From Pyrrhoderma lamaoense (Eukaryota; Basidiomycota; Agaricomycetes; Hymenochaetales; Hymenochaetaceae): a stretch of DNA of 64,000 bases. The translations under genes and the position numbers were made by a program. Location of the stretch: the NCBI GenBank assembly GCA_002794735.1, contig NBAZ01000027.1, forward strand, positions 124,001 to 188,000. The letters run 5' to 3'. Positions within the stretch are counted from its first letter, which is position 1, and every line of letters starts with the position of its first letter. The notes under the pieces were generated by a model. It saw only the letters and a program-made list of their open reading frames with translations, was not told the DNA's origin and searched no databases. Of the stretch, positions 45,880-57,607 are shown piece by piece.

Positions 45880-47170
45880 TTGAATCTAGATTCTTCTTTA
45901 ACCAATCATCTAGTCCATTCCATCTGCATGCCTTTTTGTGCAGCTGATGGTATTTGGCTACTAACTCCGCCGAGTTAGCCAAGTCATCTATTTCCACCCA
46001 TTGGTCATGATCATGAGAGTATCCTTTCCAATGGACTTAGTACTGTGAAGGTTGATTTCTCCAAGGAGGTTTGTAATCTAAGATTGTATTGATCTCATAC
46101 TCTTCTTCTCCATCGATAATCAAGAGTTCAGGGGGAGTATCTTCATATCTGCCCCAATTGTCTGGGAAGTGTTTCCAGACCCGATCCTTGTTGATAGTTG
46201 GATGGAACTTGTCACCAAGTAACTTTTCAATAGTGACAGTATGAGAGGTGAATTTCAGAACTTTCCAAAGTCCAACCCACTTGGGTCTGAGTGCTCTAGT
46301 GTCCACTTGTCCAGTCATGTGTGATGACTCAATAAGAACGGAATCTCCAGGGTGTATGTCCTTCCCTTTATTCTTTTTCTTATCTGCAGAATTCTTCATC
46401 TTTCCACTAGTTCGCTTTAGAGTGTTTTCAACTTTGAGATATAAGCGAGTAAAGAATTCAATAGAGGGAGTTGAGAGTGCTTCTTTGGAGTTGGGTACTC
46501 ATACCGGTGTAATTCCGCAATAAGCCTGAAATGGTGTCATTCCAGTTGCTTCACTAACCCGACAATTATGAGCAAAGCTTGCTAAGCAAAGCCTTTTATC
46601 CTATTCCAACATATTGCCACCAAGTTCTTCATAACAACAAAGATAAATCTTGACTTCTTGGTTAGCACGTTTGCTCTGACCATCTGTTTGAGCATGGTAT
46701 GCTGTACTGAGCGATGATTTGATTCCAAAGTCCTTCATGGCTTCTTGAAAGTCCTGAGAAGTGAATTGTGAACCTCTGTCTGTAATAATCTTGGAAGGGG
46801 TTCCGAATCAAGTAAGAATATGTTGTAGTAGCAGATCCCAAGTTTGTCTTCCATTGATCGTGTCTTTACAAGGTATGTAAGAGACCATCTTTGTGAACTT
46901 GTCTACCATGGTAAAGATCGCATTGTGACCTTGAGCAGTGAGAGGAAGACTAGTAATAAAATCTGAGGTAATCAACTGCCATGGTGCATTGGGTACTTGA
47001 ACTGGTTTCAAAAGTCCTTGTTTTGGAATGCAAAGTGGTTTGTTGAGCTGACAAGTTAAGCAAGATTGTACATAGCTTTTGACATTGTTTGTCAGTGAAA
47101 ACCAAAGATATTTTCAACGAACTGCAGCGCTCGTATTATTAGCTCCTTCATGTCCAGCAAAAGGGGAATC
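45880..47170 (-). pseudogene. Gypsy integrase and chromodomain remnant
   Basis: Reading the minus strand: a zinc-finger tail (SCLTCQLNKPL), the first catalytic Asp in WQLITSDFITSLP, second Asp in IITDRGSQFTS, the Glu in TDGQSKRANQEVKIYL, then GDSVLIESSHMTGQVDTRAL and RPKWVGLWKVLKF (GPY/F-like), and a chromodomain KGYSHDHDQWVEIDDLAN. Stops interrupt near FGTPSK, before DKRLCL and just before the chromodomain's VHWKGY. In active relatives the chromodomain steers integration to heterochromatin. Not functional here. Confidence 0.85.
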
Positions 47171-47449
47171 ATGAAATTAATAAAAGACCTTCCGGAGTAA
47201 AGACTTGATTGGGGGAATCCAGATTCGATTTGATTTCCACCATACTCTATTGACATATTGAGCATCTTTCATGTCTTTCCATTTCCGTTTTCTTCTAGCA
47301 TGATTATACTTCTTTTTCCATTCTTCCAATTTGTAGGCTTCTTCAAGCAAGGGAAGTATAGGATCTTCAAGGTTGGAATCTTGAACCTCTGTTAGATCTG
47401 TAAGTACTTCACTGATTCTTCTTGTTTTACGAGGTACCAAAAGGGGAAT

Positions 47450-48060
47450 GACTTTCCTCTTCTTCTTTTTACTTTTCTTTTGTAAGAAGTCTTCAATCAT
47501 GTCCTTGGGAATAACATACTCAGGGGTTACCAGTTCGGATGCTTGTGCATCTTGTGCTTTTCAAAATAAAGCATCAGCTAGAACATTTTGTTTTCCAAGT
47601 AAGTATTGTAACTTGACATTATATTGGAAGCATTCCAATTTAAGTCTCCATCAGATATGTTTCAGATTAACAGTTTTGTTGTTCAAGAAGTATTCCAAAT
47701 TCTTGTGATCAGTGCATATGAGATTCTTCTGTCTATCAAGTAGAGGTGTGAATAAGTGCCATTCTCAGAACTCTAATAGTAATATAACTGCATATAACTC
47801 CCTCTCGTAAGTAGTCCAGTTTTGCTAGGTGGGGTTAAAGCATTTTGAGTAGTATGCTACTAGATGTTCCTGGCCATCTGGTCCAATCTGTTTCACAGTG
47901 CCTCCTGCTGCTATGTTCAAAGCATTGGATTCCAAGATATATAGCTTTGTATTGTCTGGCTGCATTAGGATTGGTGCAAAACAGAATGTCTTCTTTGTAG
48001 CCCAGAAAGCTCGCTCTTTCTCTTCATCCCAAGGTAAAGGTAAATCAAGATTGGACTTAT
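47450..48060 (-). pseudogene. Gypsy RNase H remnant
   Basis: Blocks ERAFWATKKTFCFAPILMQP, NALNIAAGGTVKQIGPDGQ and ICTDHKNLEYFLNNKTVNL, followed by KLQYLLGKQNVLADAL, are the RNase H domain and its C-terminal end in order on the minus strand, with several stops. The upstream reverse-transcriptase palm (YxDD) is absent, which places the deletion junction near 48060. Confidence 0.75.
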
Positions 48061-48119
48061 CTTGACCTTGCGCTTATCCTTGCGCCCCTGCGTGGTATGC
48101 GCAGACCGTTGATTCCAGG

Positions 48120-49268
48120 TTCATTTTGACTTCTTCTTCTTAGAAGAGTGATAGCGATGTTTGCCATGCTTACGAGTATCTACGTCCATGGGTATCACAT
48201 CTGGTTCTCTTTTTCCTTGTATGAGCCTGTGTGTGTAGCCAACTGATTTCTTTTCTCTGTACATTTCCATGAGGTTGTTCATCAACTGATCATAAGTCCA
48301 GTTAACAAAGCCTGGTCATTGTGACACTTCTTCATGTGTATTGTTGTTAATTGACGCTTTAAGCAAAGCGACTTTAACATCATCACTGATATTACCCATG
48401 AGGTCTGTCTTTTCACAATGAGCTGCTAAGAAGCTTAAGAACTCCTTGTTCTTGTAGTTGGCTTCTTTAATCTTCATAGCTGCAAAGATAATATTACATC
48501 CCTCATTAGGGTCTAAAGTAGTCCGTGACTTCAGATAGTCCATCAATTCCTGCCAGCTTCTCCAGAGTCCTTGAGTATAGTCCGGTATCTGGGTGGCTGC
48601 ATTGTTTGGATCTTGAATCATAGGGGCAAGAAATGTTTTTCATTCATTTTGTACTTCTTTTACCAATAAGTGTACCCAGGCATATGTTTTTCCTTTGAGA
48701 TGAAGGATAGTAGTCAAAATCTTTTGGGTTTCTGTCATGCCTGGTACTGTTGTGAACATAATGGCTAGTAGATTGTAGAATTGGTCGAAGTAATTGTCAT
48801 TTCCTTTCCATGGTTCGATTTTTGAGATCCCAAGCTTGCCCAAATTAGGAGCTGCTGCTGCTTGAGCTGTCATCGTCTGAGGATTCTGAATCGGAAGTGA
48901 GGAATATGACTGGTAGAGGAGTTGGAGGGGTTAGCAATAGTAATGTCCTTGCTGCGTTTGAGTTTGAGTTTAGCTCGCTGTGTGAGTGCAGTGATGCTAG
49001 CAATAGTCTGCTCAAGTTCCTCAATTGCTGCCAGAGCTCGGGTACAATAGAGTTCGTGATGATAGTTGTGTCCATGTACTGAGAGAGCAGATATTTCAAC
49101 AATGTCTCTGTTATAGTCCTCTGCAACTTTCTTGAAATCTTCAAGTAGAGATTGTTGTTTAGCTACATCTGCTTCAAATACAACTTTGAAAGCAAAGAGT
49201 TCCTGGTCGACACGCCTGATGACTCCTTCAGTAACTTGAAGATCTCCAGTATAGTTCTCTGGGAGCAT
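48120..49268 (-). pseudogene. Gypsy gag remnant
   Basis: Starts at ATG 49268 (MLPENYTGDLQVTEGVIRR) with a helical leader, shifts into an acidic Ser-rich linker (SDSESSDDDSSSSS), then MTAQAAAAPNLGKLGISKIE and the capsid-like block KGNDNYFDQFYNLLAIMF, LTTILHLKGKTYAWVH, LWRSWQELMDYLKSR and FLSFLAAHCEKTDLMG. It ends in a basic KHGKHRYHSSKKKKSK tail, where the zinc knuckle has been lost to the internal deletion. A second relic of the same gag occurs at 56930-57603. Confidence 0.75.
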
Positions 49269-49423
49269 GAACTAATGCAGTAAGAGGTTTCTTTGATTCT
49301 TGACCTGATCAAAGACAATAGGATAACAATACTAACAGCACAGAATGGGTGTACATTGGTAAGGTTAAACGAGACTCACTTATAAAAAGTTTTGGTTACT
49401 GGGAGTCTAGAGAGGATGTCCGG

Positions 49424-50519
49424 TGTTACGGTTTCTTTAAAACTAAGGGATCAGCATGATCCACAACCTTAGTAATAGAGGTTTGATAACCCAGATAAAG
49501 CAACTCTGATTCTGTCACCAAAAGGGGTGAGCTAGCAGTGTGCTGAGTAGTTGATCAGACTAAATAGACACCTAGTCCAGTTAAAGCTAACGAGCAGTTG
49601 GTGCTTCTTCAAGGTAGGAGGTCTCAAAGTCGTCATGCCAAGTGCTGAGGACACTACAAGTAGATTGTGATAAAGAGGTAATCACACGAGGTGTCGACCA
49701 AGGTATTGATTCAACCTAAACGATGCCAATGCAATAACTTGTAGTATGATAATGCGGTCCTTCTTGGAGAGTATAGAAGTAGTCTCCTCACTATACAGCA
49801 ATAGAGAACAAATAACGATGTTAGAGAAAGCTAGATGTTCTACCACAATACAGATACCCTTAAAGCAACACCTTTGCCAGCTAACGACAATCTTGACTGA
49901 GCACAGGTATTGTACTTCAAGTGTAGTTGATATCTTATTACCAGTAAATGGCTATAAGTGAGTCTGAACAATCTACTCTACGATGTCCAGGAGTCCTTCT
50001 TTTATAGCCTTCATCAACACCCATTATACTATGGGTATTCTTTTATCCTAACCATAACCCTAAGGGCACTTGCTCCATAAGTCCCTGAAGACCCTGTGTG
50101 TCCCACACATGTTTGAACCCTTAACGTCCCTGCTCCGCAGTCCATACGATCGCATTACTCCCTGGGACACTGAGACCCTTAGATCTGATCTAGAGAGATT
50201 CCCAATCTCCTGACCCTGAGTTAGGGTCCACTGCCCTGAACCCTAGATAACCCCAATTGTGGCTGAACCGTGTTGTGCGTTCACTCCACAAAGACCCTGT
50301 ATGGTCCATGCTGACTCAACAGGCCACATGCTGTTCTGCATTGAAGTATTGATGATATTCCCATCATATGTATTCAGGCATATCAATTAACTTGAGATGA
50401 TTGTAGACTTTCCTTGGTAGCTGACAGAGTAAGAGTATTCCCCATTCTGGGGGGTCCCGTGGTATCACTTGATAGTAAACCACACTACTGCTACACTGTT
50501 CTTTGTGTTAGTGTCTAGC
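49424..50519 (-). mobile_element. LTR-like element G, copy G3, truncated
   Basis: Begins TGTTACGGTTTC at 49424 and follows G1 in the same orientation for about 1.1 kb, then breaks at about 50519 where DIRS-like sequence begins. Compared with G1 it has many C-to-T and G-to-A differences (for example CAGCGCGATC in G1 is CAGCATGATC here) and its ORF portion is broken. It lies at the gag end of the gypsy body, matching a 5' LTR. Confidence 0.75.
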
Positions 50520-52380
50520 TAATTGCTTTGGTCTTGCCAGTGCAGGTGGTGTTTGGGGCCAAGTTGCTGATGCTTTTGTGGACATCTGTTGTTCTCAAGG
50601 AATAGGCCCTGTGTGCAAATGGGTCAATGACTTTGTGTTTTTTCACATTCCCATTGATTCACCATGTGAGGTTAATCAGCTGTGTGCTCAACTAGGTTCA
50701 CAACTTCACTACACTCAAATAAACTCACGTCTTGTCTTTTATGGCCCTTACCTCTCTGATGGATTTCCTATGGAGTATAATGATCTAATGGTTTTCCCCC
50801 TACAGCCACTGACACAGCCTTTTCACTACACTACGTCTCAACTGAATTGCATTTTGGAACTGTTAGGTATGCCATAGCACCTGGAAAAATCTTCCTCTTT
50901 TTCCTTCTCATTTGTGTTTCTTGGCTTCCACTGGAATCTTGCTTTACAAATGGTGTCACTCATGCACAAAAAGTGACAAAAGTATCTCCAAGTTTTGTGC
51001 AAGTAGCACAACCGCCCCCAACACACCCTTCTTCAAGTTCAAGGGCTGTATGGCAAACTACTACATGTCTGTCATGTCTTACCATTTAGGTGCATTTATC
51101 TTGTGGGCCTTGAATGTATGATACTCACCTTTTATGGCAACTCTTTTGCTCTCCATTGTCCACAAAAGCATATTGCAAAACAATTGCTCTGATAGTGGAA
51201 ACAGCTATTTTCTCATTCATTAATCCACAACTTGTTCCCAGATGCACCTTTTGACAATTTTTACACTTATTATGATGCATCCTCAGAGTATAGCTTAATG
51301 ATTGTTGTTAACAATCAATAGACTTCATTTTTTTTTTCTCCCTCTTTTAAAACTCGCCATCGAGATATTGCTTAGGCTGAAATGCTGGCCTTTTTCATAA
51401 TTTTTCATGTGCTTCATGCTTTGAATCTTCCCTCCACCCGATTTTGTGTTTTTTCTGACAATCAAGTTCTTGTACAATTATAGAAAACTCATTGTAGCTG
51501 CAATTTTCACATTAATGAACTCTTTCAACAAATTTTTGATTATCTTGAATCCTTTAAATGTGATGTCCAGTTGGTTTACATCCTGATGGCACAAAACCTG
51601 GCTGACAGTCCTTCATGTGGGCTTGCACATAAAAGGCAGCCATTACCCCTTTTTGTTTTACCAGCTCTTGTTATCAACATTCTCCAACATGAATTCCTAC
51701 CCTTTACCTCCCAAACCTCATTTTTTAGTGAACCAGTTACTGCACCACCCTCCCTCATTTTAGCTCCCAAAGACTTGCTTGAGCATGACTTTCCTTCACC
51801 AACCTCTCTGTGCGGCTAAGGATTATTTTCAACTTTGGACTGTTACGTGGTCTTTGTTCTCCCATTTGCCAGAACAATTGTATATACAATAACGATTCGT
51901 CATGCTTTGCTCTATTGCTGAATCTACTACATATGGTTCTGGACTTGCTTGTTTTCATCTTTTTTGTGACTCTATAAACGCTGTTGATGAATTATGTGCT
52001 TCAGCACGAAGTACTCTTGTTACTGGTTTTATAGCCTCACTCACTTCTTTGTACTCTGCATCCACAATTAAAAATTATGTATATGGTCTTAAATTGTGAC
52101 ACAAAATAAATGATCTTCCTTGAAAACTTTCAAACAACCAACTCCAAAAGTTTTTATGGGGTGTGCATTTACTTCAGCTATCCAAAAGAACTCAACAAGC
52201 ACCACTACTGTTGAACCAGCTTGAGCAAATAGCACACATTATAAATCTCAAAGATAACTTTGAGGTCGCAGTATTTGCTGCTGCCACTACTGCCTTTTTC
52301 TCTTGTGTTTGCCTTGGTGAACTAGTTGTTCCAACACTTGTAAGCTTTAATTCTAAAAAACATGTAAGTATATGAACATT
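50520..52380 (+). mobile_element. DIRS-like retroelement relic (RT, RNase H, tyrosine recombinase)
   Basis: Order of readable blocks: reverse transcriptase CFGLASAGGVWGQVADAFVD and CKWVNDFVFFHIP (the VND replaces the usual DD), RNase H TYYDASSEYSLMIVV, AEMLAFFIIF and FSDNQVLVQL, then LVYILMAQNLADSPSCGLAH, and a tyrosine-recombinase region TTYGSGLACFHLFCDSIN, STIKNYVYGLKL and NFEVAVFAAATTAFFSCVCL-GELVVP. This RT-RH-YR order marks DIRS-like elements, which integrate by recombinase rather than DDE integrase. The expected RLGEL arginine is a cysteine here. The C-terminal catalytic region and both ends are missing. Confidence 0.75.
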
Positions 52381-52781
52381 AAGGTAGAAAAGGATGCTTT
52401 ATATAAAAATGTTATAACTATTTTTCTACTTTCTACTAAAATACAACTATATGGCAAGCACATTTTTTGGAAGAAAATTCACAATCCTTGCAACTCTCAA
52501 AAAGCATTTCTACAGCATCTTTGACTCAATACATCATAAACTAACAAACCTCTCTTCCAATACATTAATAGCAACAAAAGAATATTTCTTACCAAATCAA
52601 AGTTTCTAACAGTCATTGTTAGGGTTTGATTTAGGAGGGCTTGTTTACAGTGGGAGGATTGACCTAATAGAAAGAAGGAGAAATATTGGACTGGACTACT
52701 ATGGAGGATTACTTAATGGGGCCATCACCTAATCAAAACTCTATGACTGGCACTACAGAAAGAATATAGCTTGTCCTGCAA
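52381..52781. other. Spacer between DIRS-like relic and the next decayed gene
   Basis: About 400 AT-rich bases. The first 200 may still be decayed recombinase sequence, but no conserved motif can be read. No other feature is recognised. Confidence 0.3.
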
Positions 52782-54021
52782 GTGTACTTCTTTCTTAATT
52801 CATGGAAAAAAATTCTGAAATACGCTGGGTATCTTATATCATGCTATTTCATATCTCGTGAAGCTGAAAACATAGCGAATTATCTCATACGCAGTTTTCT
52901 TTCCCTTTCTTGTGTCTATAAGGATAGTGAACTTGACACTGCATATCTTCTTTTACCATGGCTTCACTCCACAAAGATAATAGAACATGTTTTTGAGGAA
53001 TGCTGTGAGTTGGTACCAAATTTCAATCTTCTTGACTTTGACTATATCATCAATAATGCACAAACATTGGCTTGTCTGCAAATGCAAATGCAAGAATTTG
53101 CAGATCCACATTCTCATGCAGTTGGTTACATGCATATTTGGTTCAACTGCAAGGATACTAATTTACATTTATTATCTCAGTTTCCAAAAGACTGAGATTA
53201 ATGATATTGCGAAACAGGCTTTTTTTGACCACAATTGATTGTGTATTCTCATTGGTATAAATGATATTCGCGAGAATGTACCCGTTTCCCATAATACTAT
53301 ATACCGACTCCTTAGTCTTCGGTCCTGGTTTGAAGAAGAAATTGACAAAGTTTACATTGACGAAGAGACTGAAGAATACAGCATGGCAGAGAACCTTATG
53401 GATCGGGATGGACACACCTCTAATACCTATATCGATAACTTAAAACTCATATCACTAGCTTTGGATTTTGAAAAATCTCTCACAGTGTCAGTCTTTCTTT
53501 ACTCAATTTATCCTTGAAACTAACCATTTTATATCAGTCAGGCACTAAAGATTTCAGAAGAATCTTACAGCCAATTCATTAGGGAAACTCATGGAGCAGT
53601 TCAAAATGCTTTACATAGAAGCCAGCCCTGCAAGATGCACAGGTATTTTGCCATCAAAAGTGCAGATAATACAATTACTTATGTACATCATGAATCTGAT
53701 TTGCCACCAAATACTACAGGAAAGTTCAATCTTGAAAGTCTCATCAGCACAAGACAGGTGCATCAAACAAGATTTGCAAAGAAAAGCACATGTATGTTAG
53801 TTAAAGAGCAGCAAGATTCTGGTATCATGTGGACTCAGTGTGAGATAATGCATGAATTACACAGGGTGTTTGCTAACCAGGAGAAGAAATTAGGGACAGG
53901 CTTTGATCATCAAGTTCGATGGACAACACACTCAACTCTTACGGGAAACTCAGCGAATACTATAATTGCAGCAAAAGAAAGGATGTCAAAGGTATCTTCA
54001 TCTCGTATATCACTTAAATAA
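52782..54021 (+). pseudogene. Unrecognised multi-exon gene remnant, mushroom-type protein
   Basis: Three co-oriented frames seem to be exons or frame-shifted parts of one protein: 52782-53195 (SRE-AENIANYLIRSFLSLS, AYLLLPWLHSTKIIEHVFEE, NFNLLDFDYIINNAQTLAC), 53239-53517 (NTIYRLLSLRSWFEEEIDKV, TYIDNLKLISLALDFEKSL) and 53591-54021 (HRYFAIKSADNTITYVHHES, LESLISTRQVHQTRFAKKS, STLTGNSANTIIAAKERMSK). The composition is protein-like over 400 residues. I do not know the family or function. Location among transposons suggests a mobile-element cargo gene or a captured host gene. Frames are joined imperfectly, so it is probably not functional. Confidence 0.4.
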
Positions 54022-54395
54022 TGCTCTAATGGTTTAAAAGATTATTAAAAGGTGCTGTGAAGCTTTCAAAAGGCTTACATTTACAGATTTCATGTGTGTC
54101 AGTGTAACATTCACACCTTTAAAGCATAAAGTGTGGTTCATATGGGTTTATCTATCTAAACGAAGAAATAGTAGTTGGTAGAGGTAGAACCCTTTGTGTG
54201 AGAGTACTGAGTTGCACTAACTTTCCAATTTTTTATTTAGTTTTGGCTTCTTACACTAAAAGTAGCAGGTGTTATAGAATGCATGCTTGAAAAGAAAGCA
54301 TATTAAATATAGCCAAGGTCTCATATATAGCAGTCAAAATTTTCAAGCATCTGTCTGCTTAGACTTTTTGTATCCAGCCGGTACCCTCTTTTTAT

Positions 54396-55108
54396 ATGTC
54401 CCAGTATACTCATATACTCTTACAATGCTTTCTTTTTCAACTCTCTAAGTCTTTGGACTTCTACCCGGATCATCGTACGTGTGACATGTCAGGCGATGAT
54501 TACAAATTATGGAAATTGTTCAACATCAATGAACTGAAGATTTTCGATGCAATAGCTGAGCTGAAATGTAAAGTTGTTACTACTGAGTCAATATAATCAA
54601 ACCACTTTTTTCTTTCCATATTTCTTCAGCAATTGAACTATATTATATTGATTGGCGATCCTTGACAGTGGAAAATGAAGATAGCTGAGATACAAAAGGT
54701 AGACAGGTCTTTTTTAACATGTGACTTATTTTTTATCTGAACAGAGACAAGGACTATAAGTATAAATGATACTACTCCTTTTACCCACTTACACAAATAT
54801 AAATGCTCAAAGATAATAACACCCTCTTTTTTAAGAAAAGAGAACTCAACACCATAATTGAATTTTTTCCAAAGATCACAGCACAATTCAGACACTTTTT
54901 TACCTACACTTGTGAGACAAATTCAGTTGTCCTGGGCGGAAGCGTGAGCATGACTTCTTTTGGAGAACACGCAGTCCCACATATCATTCCTGAGTTGCAA
55001 TACAAGCAAATCATCTTTATTAGCTTAGGCGATTATCTCTTTGCATCTTTAATCACAGATGGGAAACTCTTCACATGGGGTGGATTTCAACAAGGATATA
55101 AATGCTGA
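54396..55108 (+). pseudogene. RCC1-repeat (F-box/RCC1, Saf1-like) gene fragment
   Basis: An exon-like frame (54803-55108) reads ITAQFRHFFTYTCETNSVVL, then FGEHAVPHIIPELQYKQI and ISLGDYLFASLITDGKLFTW-GG, a clear RCC1-type blade with the GDYHxxALTxDGKLxTWG signature. An upstream frame (54396-54596) containing DYKLWKLFNINELKIFDAIA may belong to the same gene or to another. RCC1-like beta-propellers act in ubiquitin ligases or as exchange factors. Only one blade is present, so this is a fragment. It is followed by a CAA/CAG-rich repeat. Confidence 0.5.
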
Positions 55109-55194
55109 AATCCAAAATTTCTCATAATAACTTTCTCTTTTTTAGCTCGACTAAATAACTATAAAAGCAGAACATAGTAAGGCTAGGTGTAACG

Positions 55195-55452
55195 AGATCA
55201 ACAACAGATACAACAGCAACAACAACAACAAAACAAAGAGCAAAAACAGCACCAGTGAGAATAGCAAGATAGCAAGGTTGATATGAGCATAGTGAGGTCA
55301 GTAGTAGCAACAGCAACAACAGCAATAGCAACAATAGTAACAACAAAAACAACAACATTGACAAGATCAGTATAAACAGCAATAAGAAGGTAAGACTACA
55401 ACAACAGTAACAACAGCAACTACTACTACTACTACTAATACTACTACTATTA
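55195..55452. repeat. Low-complexity CAA/CAG/TAC trinucleotide-rich tract
   Basis: About 260 bases made mostly of ACAACAGCAACAACAAC-like units with a terminal run of TAC/ACT triplets (55417-55450). It gives false antisense ORFs of poly-Leu/Ser. No function is inferred. Confidence 0.85.
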
Positions 55453-56506
55453 AGCATTCCGCATGCTAAAGTGTTAAAAAGGAGGTAAGAACATTTTTAT
55501 CTTTAATTATTCACATATTTATTTACAACTGTAGGAACACTACCAACTTTTCCGCAAACACATACATGAGCCACATGCAAATGAAGACGGAAACTTCAAC
55601 AACATAATAGTGAGTAAAGTAAATTAATTAATAAAGAAATATAGGACTCACAGAAGGCCCTGTTAGCTGCCACAAACCGAATGAGGCTGACAGGCATATA
55701 CCGTAGAGTATATGGTAAATGAACAGCAGTCAAAAGACTGCTGTTATCTCTATGCTTTTTCTGCCTCAAGTGGCCACACCAAGATGCTAGAGAGAAGCAT
55801 CCCCATAGAGTGATCCTCTTTTTGCATGTTAAGCATATGATGGACCTCACCCAAATATTGTTGATATCTACATCTGGTTGTATCAAGAGCAACCAGACTG
55901 CAATTCTCTCAACCCTATCGCGAGGTAAATTATCCTCTATTTCTTCTGATTTAATAGTAAGTACTTTAATATCTTATTATTTTAACTGAACTTTTATCTA
56001 TGTAGTTCATTTTTTAATTATGTCAAGTAAATAGAAGGTCAAAAAGTAGTTAGAGGTACAGACAGACACAGTCTTGTACACAGTGCATGATACAAAGACT
56101 TACATCTATTTACATAATTACTGATGTTTTTTTTCAACTTTTGGTTTTTCTTCTTCTTATTCTTCATCATAAACTGACTTTAGATATTTGAGGATGTTAT
56201 AAAAAGAAAACTGTTAAATATTGATTTTAGAAGCTCTAGAGGTTGAAATTGAAAAGTATAAGTAGATTTTATATATTTTTCTCAGAGATTTGCATTGCTA
56301 AATTAGATGCATCTAACAATTATCAATACAATCAAGATTTAATGCTTAATTTTAACTTTATTACATAATTGTAGTGAGATTAACTATAGCACTACTACAG
56401 TATACTAATTAACATTACATTCAGATACAATATTAAAGGACACCAGATATAAGATTGGCAGTGCCAATTTGGAAATGTCTATCAATTTGTAATGTTAATT
56501 GTAATT
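55453..56506. other. AT-rich sequence, no gene recognised
   Basis: About 1 kb without convincing coding signal. A 98-codon minus-strand frame at 55596-55892 (ITLWGCFSLASWCGHLRQKK) has no recognisable family and no supporting context. Confidence 0.4.
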
Positions 56507-56662
56507 CTTGTCCTGGGCCCCATCTTGGGCTTCAAGATGTCCGGATGAGAGACTAAGTCTGAGCCAAAATTTTGGCCCAAATGTCCAGATGCCATAGGAT
56601 TTGGAGCCAGGCTTTGTGAAAAATTTTGGCCCTTGGTGTCCGGACCCAGGACCAAGCATCTA
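56507..56662. repeat. Short unit bounded by inverted CTTGTCCTGGG-like ends
   Basis: The left edge CTTGTCCTGGGCCCC and the complement of the right edge (CTTGGTCCTGGGTCC) form imperfect inverted ends around about 155 GC-richer bases. Inside, two copies of AAAATTTTGGCCC-n-TGTCC occur about 55 bases apart. It stands out from the AT-rich surroundings and may be a small non-autonomous element. Target duplications are not clear. Confidence 0.4.
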
Positions 56663-56929
56663 TCAGTATTTTCAAGTGTTCTGTTCTCTTGCAGATTGCC
56701 AGGTTTATATACTAGTGAGAACAAACATTAATAAACAATAAGTAATGGATAATAAATCAGAATGTAAGTCAAGTGATAAAGTGAGTCATATGAGAATGAG
56801 TCATACAATTTGAGTCACAACAAAATAAAATAAAAGATAAAACAAATAACGTGTCAACAACATGTCAACATAAGTTAATAATGGACTTGGGAAAATTAAG
56901 GAAATGTCTCTTAGTTCGTAACAGTCTGA

Positions 56930-57603
56930 GGTCTTGTCTTCCATAGTAGATCTCATAAAGCACACCTTCCCTTCTTACTTTTCTTCTTGTAGTTAAGACA
57001 ATCTGCTTTGAAATGTTTGACCTACTCACAGTGAAAGCAAGCATCTCTTTCCACTGTCACAGTTTTTTTGCTATAGCATCTTTTAGATGACTTGCGCTTT
57101 TCCTTGCACTCCTGTGTGGTATGTGTAGATTTTTGGTTCCAGGTTCAAATTAACTTCTTTTTCTTGGAAGAGTGATAGTAATGTCTGTCATGCTTATGAG
57201 CATCTATGTCCATGAGTATCACATCTAGTTCCCTCTTTTTTTGTATAAGCTTGTGCATGTATTTAACCAATTTCTTTTCTCTGTACATTTCTATAAGGTT
57301 GTTCATCAACTGATTATAAGTCTAATTAACAAAGTCTGGTCATTGTGACTCTTCTTCATATGTGTTGTTGCTAATGAAAGCTTTAAGCAAGGCCACTTTA
57401 ACATTACCACTGATATTACCCATGAGATCTGTCTTTTCATGATAAGCTGCTAAGAAACTTAAAAACTCCTTATCCTTGAAATTGGCTTTTTTAATCTTTA
57501 TAACTGCAAAGATAGCATTACATTCTTTGTTTGGATCTAAAGTAGTTTGTGATTTTAGATAGTTTAATAATTCCTGCCAGTTCCTCCAGAATCCTTAAGT
57601 ATA
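56930..57603 (-). pseudogene. Second gypsy gag relic with zinc knuckle
   Basis: Minus-strand sequence parallel to 48090-48600, heavily mutated, with a zinc-knuckle remnant CFHCE-VKHFKADC near 56990-57035 that the other copy lacks. Nearly every CG of the better copy is TG or CA here (for example GCGCCCCTGCG became GCACTCCTGTG). It ends at the 5' LTR of the copia element. Confidence 0.75.
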
Positions 57604-57607
57604 ATCT

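Larger units (their letters stand above)
45870..49423 (-). mobile_element. Ty3/gypsy chromovirus body, decayed and internally deleted
   Basis: Minus-strand order is gag (48120-49268), an RNase H piece (47450-48060), integrase with zinc finger, DDE core and chromodomain (45880-47170). Protease and reverse transcriptase are missing: the gag-side sequence joins the RNase H side at about 48060. Many frames are broken by stops. The left end of LTR-like G3 (49424) lies directly upstream of gag, as expected for a 5' LTR. No matching 3' LTR is seen, since G2 is an inverted independent insertion. Confidence 0.85.

Noticed and set aside
43968..50519. G2 and G3 as the two LTRs of the gypsy body between them
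   Set aside because: They are in opposite orientation and G2 has its own perfect target duplication.
55122..55457. 111-codon poly-Leu/Ser frame on the minus strand
   Set aside because: It is the complement of the CAA/CAG low-complexity tract.
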